Positions 30,657 to 39,905 of a DNA stretch of 64,000 bases are shown here, in pieces (the stretch's first letter is position 1; each line of letters starts with the position of its first letter). Location: assembly GCA_024244645.1 (NCBI GenBank), contig JAAEOH010000356.1, forward strand, positions 1-64,000, read 5' to 3'. Made by a program: the position numbers and the translations under genes. Origin of the DNA: Hyphomicrobiales bacterium (GTDB lineage Bacteria; Pseudomonadota; Alphaproteobacteria; Rhizobiales; Rhizobiaceae). The notes beneath the pieces were generated by a model. That model did no database searches. It was not told the origin of the DNA and worked only from the letters and a program-made list of their open reading frames with translations.

Positions 30657-31432
30657 CGAAACAAATCCTCCGAAATGTCGCGGATCAGGTCCGCAGCGGG
30701 CCGGTTGGGTGCGTTGTCCGCCGCGCTGAAGTCAAGCCCGCGGATCAGCGCCAGAGGCCGTCCCTCTGCTCCCTGACCCTGAACGAGAGAGGCGGCGGCG
30801 GCCAGCTCATCGGCAATGGCCTGCTGGCTGACCTGCAATTCACGTCTGAACATATCCTTTTCGCCGCGCCGGTCCCAGAGGCTCGGCACTCCGGCGGAAC
30901 CAAGCGCCACCCCGGTGGTTCCGAGCCGCCACGGGCGGCCAAAACTGTCATTGATGAGCACGCCCACCTCGGCTCCGGTGCGGGTACAGAGCTGCTCGCG
31001 CAGCGCGTCGCAGGACCGGTCCGGATCGAGGGGCAGGAGCAGCACATTTTCCTCGCCGTCGCTGGAGGCGACGTTGGATGCGTCAATGCCGGCATTGGCC
31101 ATGATCCAGCCGCGATGATGTTCGGTGATCAGAACGCCAGGTACCTGGCGTAAAACAGATTTGCTCTCAGTCAGGATGAGTTCAACCAGCCGTGGGTCCT
31201 TGTCCGTCGCATGGGCAAGATCCACTGCCCGCTTGCCGGGGACGATGGTGTTGAGATCAACCAGACGGCCCTCCGATTTAGAGACGATCTTTTGCGCCAG
31301 AACAACAATGTCGCCGTTTTCAAGCGTCATGCCGTTGGCCTTCAGGGCATCGCCGACAATGGTTGCCAGATCGTCTCCGGGAACGATCATCGGAACCTTG
31401 TCGAGCGCCTCGATGGTCAACGCCTTGGTCAT
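30653..31432 (-). CDS. cofE: Coenzyme F420-0:L-glutamate ligase, stand-alone
   Basis: DDLATIVGDALKANGMTLENGDIVVLAQKIVSKSEGRLVDL…INDSFGRPWRLGTTGVALGSAG; 259 aa, no FbiB-type nitroreductase domain. Confidence 0.95.
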   Translation of the reverse strand: MTKALTIEALDKVPMIVPGDDLATIVGDALKANGMTLENGDIVVLAQKIVSKSEGRLVDLNTIVPGKRAVDLAHATDKDPRLVELILTESKSVLRQVPGVLITEHHRGWIMANAGIDASNVASSDGEENVLLLPLDPDRSCDALREQLCTRTGAEVGVLINDSFGRPWRLGTTGVALGSAGVPSLWDRRGEKDMFRRELQVSQQAIADELAAAASLVQGQGAEGRPLALIRGLDFSAADNAPNRPAADLIRDISEDLFR

Positions 31433-31439
31433 GTTGCTG

Positions 31440-32114
31440 TCAGCCCTCGGCGGGGGCCGGATTGCCGGTGATGCGGATGCCGGCGCCGGGGATCTTGTAG
31501 TGGCCGTTGATGAATATCAGAGCCGATGTCAGCGCTTCGGCGATGGCGGAATTGTCGATCCGTCCGGCGTGCCATGCCTTCATTCCGCCATCGGTCGCCA
31601 GCTTCACGACCGCCTCGCGTGCCGCTGGATCGTTGCCGCAGACCAGCACATCGCAGTCTATAGCGTGATCAAGCTCGGCAAGATGGGCCGCGGCCACATT
31701 CTGAAAGGCAGAAACGACCCGCACTCCTTCACCGAGCGTCTGCTGCACGGCCTTGGCGACCGAGCCGCCCTCGGGAAGCTGCACGGTGCGCACTTTCGGA
31801 GGCATCAGCGGAACCGTGACATCGATCAGGATCTTGCCGTCGAGGTGCGGGCGAATGGTCTCCAGTGTTGCCGCGTGGCTGGCATAGGGCACCGTCATTG
31901 CGACAATGTCGCCCTTAGCTGCCGCCGCAGCGTTTTCAAGGCCTGAAATCTCGGTTCCTGCCCTGGCCGACAGCTCCGTTGCGATTTTATCTGCACGCTC
32001 GCCGTCACGCGATCCTATCGTCACGGTGTGACCGGCCCGGGCCCAGCGTAGCGCCAATCCGGCGCCCAGTGCGCCGGTGCCGCCGATGATTGCAATATTG
32101 GATTTGTCGGTCAC
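31440..32114 (-). CDS. npdG: F420:NADPH oxidoreductase (NpdG/FNO)
   Basis: IAIIGGTGALGAGLALRWARAGHTVTIGSRDGERA…DVLVCGNDPAAREAVVKLA. Confidence 0.92.
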   Translation of the reverse strand: MTDKSNIAIIGGTGALGAGLALRWARAGHTVTIGSRDGERADKIATELSARAGTEISGLENAAAAAKGDIVAMTVPYASHAATLETIRPHLDGKILIDVTVPLMPPKVRTVQLPEGGSVAKAVQQTLGEGVRVVSAFQNVAAAHLAELDHAIDCDVLVCGNDPAAREAVVKLATDGGMKAWHAGRIDNSAIAEALTSALIFINGHYKIPGAGIRITGNPAPAEG

Positions 32115-32143
32115 GGTTCAGTCCTCCAAACCAGTTTCAAAAT

Positions 32144-32575
32144 TCAATTGTTCTGTTGTGGCGGCTTGATGGCGTAACAGGCCCGTCCAACGGCTACCAG
32201 TTTTTCGCCGTCGTCGTAAATATCAACATCGACGAAGCCGGCGGTGCGGCCTGACCGACGCACCTTCGCTTTGGCCGTCAGGTCCGTATTTTGAGCCAGC
32301 CGCAAAAAATCGGTGCTGAAATTGAGTGTCAGCATGGGCCCGGCGGCAACTAGCATGAGCGCATAACAGCCGGTGATATCTACGAGCGAAGCAATGACCC
32401 CGCCATGCCACTGATCTGTGTCGGGCTGACGTTCGAATTCAGGGCACCAGCGCACTTTGAGGAGCAGTGTCTGCTGGTCATTGTCGACCTCCAGCACCTG
32501 CGGGCGAAACAGCTGGTGGTAGAGCGACCGGCTGATCTGCTCCTGAATGTCCGAAACCGTGAGATTGTTGCTCAT
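32144..32575 (-). CDS. PaaI-like hotdog-fold thioesterase
   Basis: WHGGVIASLVDITGCYALMLVAAGPMLTLNFSTDFLRLAQNTDLTAKAKVRRSGRTAGFVDVDIYDDGEKLVA. Confidence 0.85.
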   Translation of the reverse strand: MSNNLTVSDIQEQISRSLYHQLFRPQVLEVDNDQQTLLLKVRWCPEFERQPDTDQWHGGVIASLVDITGCYALMLVAAGPMLTLNFSTDFLRLAQNTDLTAKAKVRRSGRTAGFVDVDIYDDGEKLVAVGRACYAIKPPQQNN

Positions 32576-32585
32576 CGTCCAGACC

Positions 32586-33518
32586 TCAGCCTGCAGTCAT
32601 TTTCTGCAGTTGCGGCAGAATTTCGGTGGCACATTTGTTGACATAATCCATGCGTTCTTCCGGCGGCATGACCAGCGCTATGATAATGTGGTTTGCGCCG
32701 GCCTGCACATATTCGCCGAGCTGCTCGACGATCCTGTCAGACGGGCCGTAGGCGCAATATTTGTCGACGATCTTTTCAAACGGCATGTTGAAGCGGAAGC
32801 TCAGCTGCTCGATGGCGCGGTTGCGGGCTTCCTGAACGTCGTCATGCATGCTGACATACATGAAGCTGGTGAAGGCAAAATCGTCGGCCAGTGGACGGTT
32901 GTATTCCTCGGCAAAGCCTTTGATCTTCTCTACTGATTCAGCCAGAAGATCGGGCGTGTACATATAGGGCTGCCAGCCGTCGCCCAGGCGCGCCGCGCGG
33001 CGCATTGCCGGATCGCTCCTGCCGCAGACCCACAAAGGCGGGCCGCCGGGCTGGTGTGGCGGAGGCAGCATGTCGACGTCCTCAAGCTTGAAGATTTCGC
33101 CGTCGTAGCTGAAGCGCTCGCCGCTCCAGTATTTGCGCATGATCTCGATGCCCTCATTGGCGCGTTTGCCGCGTTCCTTCATGGATACGCCACAGGCCTG
33201 GAATTCTCGCGGATAGTCGCCGCCAATCCCGACCGAAGCGACCAGACGGCCCTTTGAGAGGATATCAAGCGACGTCAGTTCTTTCGCCATGATTGTCGGA
33301 TGGCGCAGCGGCAGGATCAGTGTCGAAGGTATCAGCTTGATTTTTGTGGTGACTGCCGCGGCGTGGGCGAGCACCGTGACGACATCCAGTATCGGCCGGA
33401 AGAAAATCATATGTTCGCCAGTGGTCATGAAGTCGTAGCCGGCCTCTTCCACCCCGGTGAGCTGATGTGGCTCCCAGACATCTCCGTCGATGTGAAATCC
33501 GACCTGAACCCTAGCCAT
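32586..33518 (-). CDS. LLM class (luciferase-like) flavin/F420-dependent oxidoreductase
   Basis: DVVTVLAHAAAVTTKIKLIPSTLILPLRHPTIMAKELTSLDILSKGRLVASVGIGGDYPREFQACGV. Confidence 0.9.
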   Translation of the reverse strand: MARVQVGFHIDGDVWEPHQLTGVEEAGYDFMTTGEHMIFFRPILDVVTVLAHAAAVTTKIKLIPSTLILPLRHPTIMAKELTSLDILSKGRLVASVGIGGDYPREFQACGVSMKERGKRANEGIEIMRKYWSGERFSYDGEIFKLEDVDMLPPPHQPGGPPLWVCGRSDPAMRRAARLGDGWQPYMYTPDLLAESVEKIKGFAEEYNRPLADDFAFTSFMYVSMHDDVQEARNRAIEQLSFRFNMPFEKIVDKYCAYGPSDRIVEQLGEYVQAGANHIIIALVMPPEERMDYVNKCATEILPQLQKMTAG

Positions 33519-33547
33519 TTTATTCTCCTGTGTCTTTCGCCCGTTTG

Positions 33548-35050
33548 TCAGGCAGACTTTTGTTGCTCGATTTGTTCCTGGACGAGGATTTCAAGGTCAT
33601 CGCGGCGTACCTTTCCGATGGCCGTCAGCGGGATCGCATCGATCTCGGTTATGAACTCGGGCCATTTAGCCTTGTCCAAGCCGACATCTTCGCAGTGCGC
33701 ACGCAGATCATTCAATGTTACGGGTCCGACTGCCACGACCACCGCTGCGAGCCGCGAACCGAGCCGGTCATCGGGATAACCGACAATCGAGACATCGGTC
33801 ACCGACGGGTGTCCGAGGAGCACGTTTTCGATCTCGAGAGGGGAAATGTTCTCGCCGCCACGCAGGATGATATCGCGGGCCCGGCCGATCATGCGAATAT
33901 AGCCGTCCGGCCGCTGTTCGGCGGCGTCACCGGTGGCGTACCAGCCGTCGGGCTTCAAACGTCCGCCTGGATCACCGCTCCAGTAGCCCTTCATCATCTG
34001 CTCGGGGCTGTGCAGTTCAAGCTCGCCGTCGACGACCCGTGTTGTCGTGCCGGGCAGGGCAATGCCGTCGGTATCCAATCGGTGCTCAAGCGCTGCATCC
34101 AGCGGAACTGCGGTGACAGCGCCTGCCTCCGAAGTGCCGAAATAGGACCAGATCTGGCAATGGGGTAAAGCCTTGAGGCCGCGATTGACCAGGGGTCGCG
34201 GCACCGGCGCGCCGGCGGACGGAAAGAAGCGCAGGGTCTTAATGCGATCGACACCGTTTTCCTCTGCCCAGGTTACCATATCCATGAGAAAGGGGGTCGG
34301 AGCGACCGTGAATGCGCATCCGTACCGTTCGATAAGGTCTACCGCAGTTTCGATGCGCCAGCGTGGAACGAGAACCATGACGGAATTGAGCATCAAGGAC
34401 AGGCGCACGCCGAAGAGCAGCGCGACAGCGTGACCGACCGGCGAGGATACAAGGATCGGGTCATCGGCAGTCAGACCGAAATGCTGTGCGAAGACTTCCG
34501 TCTGCCGTTCCAGCGTCGCGGCCGTGTGCTTGGCGGCTTTTGGTGTGCCGGTTGTGCCTGAGGTGCAGGCCAGCCAGACGATCTCATCCGGCGCGCGGGC
34601 GACGGGCCTGTCAGGACCGATTGGAGCTTCTTCATCGGGGCGGAAACGCCGGTCGCCCAGTTGGTCGAAGAGCGGATTGTCGCCGACAAGGTGCTCCGTC
34701 AGGATGACGCAACTGGCGTCAAGGATTTCGGCTAGCTCGGTGATGCTGGTTCCGGCCGCCCAGGGCAGATTTACCAGGACGGCACCGCACAGGCGGATTG
34801 CCAGATAATCGACCACAAACTCAATGGCGTTGGGCCGCGCGACAATGACCCGGCTGCCGGGTGTGACGCCCTGTGCAATCAACTGTCCGGCACGAGCCCT
34901 CGAGCGGGCGATGAGTTCCCCAACGGAAACCTCCCGGTCGGGTTCTGCTATGGCCAGTGAATCGGGGTCGCGGCTGCAAAGACGTGACCATTCCTCGGCT
35001 ACGTAATCCCGTTCGACGCCAGTATCATCCATGTGTGCGCTTGTGGTCAT
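33548..35050 (-). CDS. Acyl-CoA synthetase (ANL/AMP-dependent ligase superfamily)
   Basis: WLACTSGTTGTPKAAKHT; YWSGDPGGRLKPDGWYATGDAAEQRPDGYIRMIGRARDIILRGGENISPLEIE; AIGKVRRDDL. Confidence 0.93.
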   Translation of the reverse strand: MTTSAHMDDTGVERDYVAEEWSRLCSRDPDSLAIAEPDREVSVGELIARSRARAGQLIAQGVTPGSRVIVARPNAIEFVVDYLAIRLCGAVLVNLPWAAGTSITELAEILDASCVILTEHLVGDNPLFDQLGDRRFRPDEEAPIGPDRPVARAPDEIVWLACTSGTTGTPKAAKHTAATLERQTEVFAQHFGLTADDPILVSSPVGHAVALLFGVRLSLMLNSVMVLVPRWRIETAVDLIERYGCAFTVAPTPFLMDMVTWAEENGVDRIKTLRFFPSAGAPVPRPLVNRGLKALPHCQIWSYFGTSEAGAVTAVPLDAALEHRLDTDGIALPGTTTRVVDGELELHSPEQMMKGYWSGDPGGRLKPDGWYATGDAAEQRPDGYIRMIGRARDIILRGGENISPLEIENVLLGHPSVTDVSIVGYPDDRLGSRLAAVVVAVGPVTLNDLRAHCEDVGLDKAKWPEFITEIDAIPLTAIGKVRRDDLEILVQEQIEQQKSA

Positions 35051-35059
35051 GCCGCCCCA

Positions 35060-36079
35060 CTAGATTTTTTTGATTTCGGCAATCAGCTTGCCGACTTGCT
35101 CGTCGGACAGCCCGTCGAACCAGGTTTCATCGATCTGAATCCGGTCGACTTTTCCGCCGTAGCGCTTCTTCAGCGCACCCGGCAACGCATCCGGCTTGGC
35201 GATCACCGCATAGGCCTCCAGCATCTCGTCGGTTACGAGATTGCCCATCTCCTCCCACTTGTTTTCACGGGTCATGGCCGCGAAATCCTCCTGGCTGACG
35301 GTCCAGCCGTGCATTGACAGCATTTCCTTGTATTCGGGCGTCGAAGCATAGAGCGCCACGCGCTCTTTCAGCCCCTTGACCACCTTGTCGATGCCGGCAT
35401 CCGACGTGGCGCAGCCGATAAAGCCGTAACCGCCGAGGTTGAGGTCTTTCAGCTTCCGGCCCGAGCGCTCCAGGCCGATCTCAAGGTTCGGCAGCATGAC
35501 CTCCTCGTGCCATTTCCAGGTGATCGGATCGCCGGGAAGATGGCCATCGGCAAGCTCGCCACACAGGCGGCACATGTATTTGTTGATCGCGGCCAGATGT
35601 ATCTCGGGGAACCCGGATTCCAGCGGCCCCGGGTTGTAGTAGGGGATCATCAGATTGTGCTTGTAATAGATTCCGTCATAGTCGAGTTTGGTGCCGTTTT
35701 GCCAGCAGTCCCAGATCGCACGCAGCGCGTTAATGTAGTCCTTCATTCGCCTTACGGGTGGCTGAAAATCCATGCCGAAGCGACGGGTCAGATGCGCCTT
35801 GATCTGGGAACCGATACCCAGCTGAAACCGGCCTCCCGACAATTCGTTCAGTGACCAGGCGTCATAGGCGGTGGCCATCGGGCTGCGCGGGAAGGCGACA
35901 AACACGCCCGTCATCATCTTGATCCTTTCGGTCACCATCGCACCGGCGGCAGCCGAAAGCGTCGGGGGAACGGTGAGTTCCAGAAGGGTGGTGCCGTCAT
36001 AGCCGATCCGTTCCGCCCGGGCGATCGCATCGGGTATAGCGGAAAGCTTCTTTGGCCGAACCATGGAATAAACGTGCAT
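35060..36079 (-). CDS. LLM class F420-dependent oxidoreductase, TIGR03617-like
   Basis: MHVYSMVRPKKLSAIPDAIARAERIGYDG…LGIGSQIKAHLTRRFGMDFQPPVRRMKDYINALRAIWDCWQ. Confidence 0.85.
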   Translation of the reverse strand: MHVYSMVRPKKLSAIPDAIARAERIGYDGTTLLELTVPPTLSAAAGAMVTERIKMMTGVFVAFPRSPMATAYDAWSLNELSGGRFQLGIGSQIKAHLTRRFGMDFQPPVRRMKDYINALRAIWDCWQNGTKLDYDGIYYKHNLMIPYYNPGPLESGFPEIHLAAINKYMCRLCGELADGHLPGDPITWKWHEEVMLPNLEIGLERSGRKLKDLNLGGYGFIGCATSDAGIDKVVKGLKERVALYASTPEYKEMLSMHGWTVSQEDFAAMTRENKWEEMGNLVTDEMLEAYAVIAKPDALPGALKKRYGGKVDRIQIDETWFDGLSDEQVGKLIAEIKKI

Positions 36080-36092
36080 TTGCCCTACTCCG

Positions 36093-37775
36093 TCAGTTTG
36101 CTTGTTTGTAATGGCGAGCGACAAACTCGTCAGAGTATTTGCCGCTGTTGAGATCCCGCGCGATTGCTTCGGCATCGCGTTCTGCGGGATTGCCGTAACC
36201 GCCGGCGCCTGGTGTCTCGACCGCAATGTGGGCGCCGAGCTGGACCTCCACCTCGTTTGGCTTGTCGTCCAACCGCCGCTCACCATCCTCGTCGCGGATC
36301 AGGAACCGCCCCGAGGCGCCGGCCTCGCCGCCGAACAACCCCCAGGGCTGATAGCGGAACCGTTCGCCAGCGCCGTTAAACACGCATTCATGGTCCACCG
36401 GGGTCAGAACCCGGCGCAGTCCCATACCGCCCCGGAACTTGCCCGCACCGCCGGAATCCTCGACGAAACTGTATTCTTCGACCCGCAGCGGATATTCCTG
36501 CTCGATCGATTCCACCGGCAGGTTCGACGTGTTGGTGATGCCCACCTGCACCCCGTCCTTGCCGTCCTTTGTCGCCCGTGCGCCCATGCCGCCGCCCAGC
36601 GTTTCAAAATAGAGGTAGGGCCTGCCGGTGCGCGGATCGACGCCGGAAAACACTGCGGTGGTATTGGCCCCATTGGCGGCCGCGATCACCTTGTCGGGCA
36701 GCGCCTTGCTGAGCGCACCGAGCGTGACGTCGATCACCCGCTGGCAGGCATGCGCCCGTGCCGCAACAGGGGCAGGAAATTCACAGCTTAGCAACGACCC
36801 GGGCTCCGCATGGATATCCACTACATCCAGCACCCCCTGGTTGCTGGGCATCTCTGAATCAAGGGCGGCAATCAGTGCATAATTCACGCTGGCCTGCACC
36901 GCGTTCATCGTGGTGTTGATGTTGCCCTTCACCTGCGGGCTGGTGCCCGTGAAATCCAGATGGATGCGGTCGCCGCTCACCGTCAGTTTCAGACAGATCG
37001 GGATGTCGAACGTATCAATGCCGTCGCCGTCCATGAAGTCGCTGAATTCGTAAACCCCATCGGGGATTTCGGCGATGATCGCCCGCATCCTCGTCGCCGT
37101 GCGCGAGATGATCTCGTCGAAGGCGGTCAGGACGTTTCCAAGCCCGTGGACTCCGACAACTTCCAGGAACCGGCGCTGGCCTAACCGGCACGAGGCAATC
37201 TGCGCATTGTGGTCGCCGCGCCGTTCCTCGGGCACGCGGACGTTCAACAGCATGATGTCCATGATGTCCTGTTGCAGTTCGCCTCTGCGAAACAGCTTGA
37301 CCACCGGAAGGCGCAGGCCCTCCTGATAAATCTCGGACATGCCGCCGGCCATCGAGCCGGGAACCATGCCGCCGATATCGGCGTGGTGGGCGATGTTGCA
37401 GACAAAGGCGACCAACTCGCCCTCGATGAAAATCGGCATCGCATAGTTGATGTCCGGCAGGTGCGTGCCCCCGGCGGTGTGAGGGTCGTTGGCGACGAAG
37501 ATATCGCCTTCATGGATATCATCGCCGAACTTTTCCAGCACGCATTTCATCAGGCCGCCCATGGACGCGATATGGATCGGCAGGGTCAGCGCGGCCTGCA
37601 CCACAAGCCGGCCTTCGCGGTCGACGATCGCAATCGAGTGGTCCTTGCGTTCCTTGATGTTGGTCGAATAGGACGACCGCATCAGCGCCACAAAGCATTC
37701 ATCGGCGATCGAGCGCAGCCCGTTGGCAATGATCTCCAGCCGAATCGGGTCGAGTTCATGGGCGTCGATGCTCAT
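36093..37775 (-). CDS. hyuB: Hydantoinase B/oxoprolinase family protein
   Basis: RLEIIANGLRSIADECFVALMRSSYSTNIKERKDHSIAI…VANDPHTAGGTHLPDI…GMGLRRVLTP. Confidence 0.95.
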   Translation of the reverse strand: MSIDAHELDPIRLEIIANGLRSIADECFVALMRSSYSTNIKERKDHSIAIVDREGRLVVQAALTLPIHIASMGGLMKCVLEKFGDDIHEGDIFVANDPHTAGGTHLPDINYAMPIFIEGELVAFVCNIAHHADIGGMVPGSMAGGMSEIYQEGLRLPVVKLFRRGELQQDIMDIMLLNVRVPEERRGDHNAQIASCRLGQRRFLEVVGVHGLGNVLTAFDEIISRTATRMRAIIAEIPDGVYEFSDFMDGDGIDTFDIPICLKLTVSGDRIHLDFTGTSPQVKGNINTTMNAVQASVNYALIAALDSEMPSNQGVLDVVDIHAEPGSLLSCEFPAPVAARAHACQRVIDVTLGALSKALPDKVIAAANGANTTAVFSGVDPRTGRPYLYFETLGGGMGARATKDGKDGVQVGITNTSNLPVESIEQEYPLRVEEYSFVEDSGGAGKFRGGMGLRRVLTPVDHECVFNGAGERFRYQPWGLFGGEAGASGRFLIRDEDGERRLDDKPNEVEVQLGAHIAVETPGAGGYGNPAERDAEAIARDLNSGKYSDEFVARHYKQAN

Positions 37776-39844
37776 GCTGTGCCCTCCATATGAATTTTGA
37801 TGATCAAATGTCCGTCGGGTGTCATTTCCGCGACATCGCCGGGATAGACCGGCGTTGTCGTGTCCATCTGCTCGATGACCGCCGGGCCGGTGATGCTTTG
37901 GCCGGGCCGCATTTCCGCGCGGTCGTAGATCCGGGCCTCGACCGGCTCATGAGCCTCGAAATACACTGGGCGCCGGTCGCGCGGGGACGGAGTGCCGGGA
38001 TCACCGGTCACTTCCGGTTTGTCAGGGAAATCATGCAGCTTGGCGCTGGCCGAAAGCCGCACGTTGACGATTTCAATCGGATCGGTGTCGCTCGAATAAC
38101 CGTAGGCCACGTCATGCGCCTGGCAGAAGGCCGCATGCAGGTTCGCCGCGTTGGGCACATCGGTCCCGCTGAGCGTCGAACCGCCGGCAACCGGGACGGC
38201 CAGTTCGAAATTCTGGCCGACATAGCGGGCATCGACCACCAGTTGTACATGCCGCCCGCTTTGCGGGGCGTCCTCTCCATCGAACCACTCGACGGCCCGG
38301 TCGTGCAGTTCCTCCAGCGTCAGTGCCAAAACCTTGACGCCATCCTCATCGATGGCAAAACGCCGGCTCGACACGAAATCTTCCTTTAGATCAGACACCA
38401 GCAGCCCTTGCGCGCAGACGATCCCAGGCGCCGCCGGTACGACCATTTCGTGAATCCCCAGGCTCACTGCCACGTCGCGGGCGTGCAGCGGGCCGGCGCC
38501 GCCAAAAGGCATCAGGACGAAGTCACGCGGGTCATGGCCGCGTTCCACCGAAATCGTGCGGATCGTGCGAACCATGTTGGCAACCACAATGCCGAGAACG
38601 CCGTGGGCCGTGCGTTCCACAGAAAATCCCAGGCGGTCGGCAATCGGCTGGTAGACCTTGCGCGACAGTCCGGGATCGAGCCCCATATCGCCGTCCAGAA
38701 GGCCTCGGGACGACAGGCGTCCCAGCAGAAGATTGGCGTCTGTCGTGGTCGGCTGGTCACCGCCGTTTCCATAACAGGCCGGGCCGGGATAGGCGCCGGC
38801 GCTGATCGGACCGGCCTTCAGCAGACCGTCGCGGTCGAACCAGGCAACAGAGCCACCACCCGCGCCGACTGTTTCCACATCGACGCAGGGCATCCGGATC
38901 GGGAAACCGGCGACATCGCGATCGAATGCAAGATCGACCTTGTAGTTGCGGATCAGTGCCACGTCGGCGCTGGTGCCACCCATGTCCAGGGTGATGATGT
39001 TCCGGCGATCGGTCTGGCGGGCGACATGGGCCGCGCCCACGGCCCCCGCGGCCGGACCGGAAAGCGCTGTGCGGACCGGAAACTCCCGCGACCTTTTCAC
39101 CGACATCAGGCCGCCACTCGACTGGTTGATGCCGAGGGTCGCATTCGGAGCGCTTTCGGCAACGCCGTTTTCGAGGGTCTGCAAATATTCCCACATCACC
39201 GGCTGCAGATAGGCGTTCAGAACCGTCGTCGACAGGCGCTCATATTCGCGAAATTCGGGTTGCACCTCCGACGACAGCGATACCGCGATTTCCGGTGCGC
39301 GCATGCGAAGGGCGGCGGCGAATTTTTCTTCATGTTCCGAATTACGGAAGGCGAACAGGAAGCCGATGGCGCAGGCTCCACATCCGCTGGCGATCACCGC
39401 ATCGATGGCTGCATCAATATCGGCATCGGTCGGGCTGCGGACGACCTCGCCCTGCGCGCCAATGCGTTCGTCCAGCTCGATGCGATGCTCACGGTCGGCC
39501 AGCGGAGCGGGGTGATCATTTTGCAGGTCATACATATGCGGCCGTGTCTGACGCCCGATCTCCAGCAGATCCCGAAAACCCTTGGTCGTGACCAATGCGA
39601 CACCGCTGCCGGTCCGCTGGATCAGCGCGTTGGTGCCCACCGTTGTTCCATGGGAGAGGCGTCCTATTGCATCGAGTGGAATCTCATACCGTTCGCAAAG
39701 GGCTGAGAGCCCCGACAGGATCGCCTGCGCCGGGTTCGCCGGCGTTGAGGGTGTCTTTCCGACATGAAAGATGCCCGCCTCGTCATTGGCTGCGTAAAAG
39801 TCGGTGAAAGTTCCGCCGACGTCTACACCTATTGTCCAGCCCAT
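37772..39844 (-). CDS. hyuA: Hydantoinase A/oxoprolinase family protein
   Basis: IGVDVGGTFTDFYAAN…RLSHGTTVGTNALIQR…LDMGGTSADVALI…FGGAGPLHA. Confidence 0.95.
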   Translation of the reverse strand: MGWTIGVDVGGTFTDFYAANDEAGIFHVGKTPSTPANPAQAILSGLSALCERYEIPLDAIGRLSHGTTVGTNALIQRTGSGVALVTTKGFRDLLEIGRQTRPHMYDLQNDHPAPLADREHRIELDERIGAQGEVVRSPTDADIDAAIDAVIASGCGACAIGFLFAFRNSEHEEKFAAALRMRAPEIAVSLSSEVQPEFREYERLSTTVLNAYLQPVMWEYLQTLENGVAESAPNATLGINQSSGGLMSVKRSREFPVRTALSGPAAGAVGAAHVARQTDRRNIITLDMGGTSADVALIRNYKVDLAFDRDVAGFPIRMPCVDVETVGAGGGSVAWFDRDGLLKAGPISAGAYPGPACYGNGGDQPTTTDANLLLGRLSSRGLLDGDMGLDPGLSRKVYQPIADRLGFSVERTAHGVLGIVVANMVRTIRTISVERGHDPRDFVLMPFGGAGPLHARDVAVSLGIHEMVVPAAPGIVCAQGLLVSDLKEDFVSSRRFAIDEDGVKVLALTLEELHDRAVEWFDGEDAPQSGRHVQLVVDARYVGQNFELAVPVAGGSTLSGTDVPNAANLHAAFCQAHDVAYGYSSDTDPIEIVNVRLSASAKLHDFPDKPEVTGDPGTPSPRDRRPVYFEAHEPVEARIYDRAEMRPGQSITGPAVIEQMDTTTPVYPGDVAEMTPDGHLIIKIHMEGTA

Positions 39845-39905
39845 TCACCTGCCTCCCGGAAGAACTGTGCGTCGCGAAATGCCTGATCAGGCAGTCCGCT
39901 TTCTT

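Noticed and set aside
38408-39706. Long plus-strand ORF (432 aa) opposite hyuA
   Set aside because: Shadow ORF of GC-rich coding DNA; low-complexity, no motif, while hyuA on the other strand is unambiguous. Same reasoning for 744-1637, 2336-3595, 23604-24839, 27965-29083, 44771-46210 and 47498-48436.
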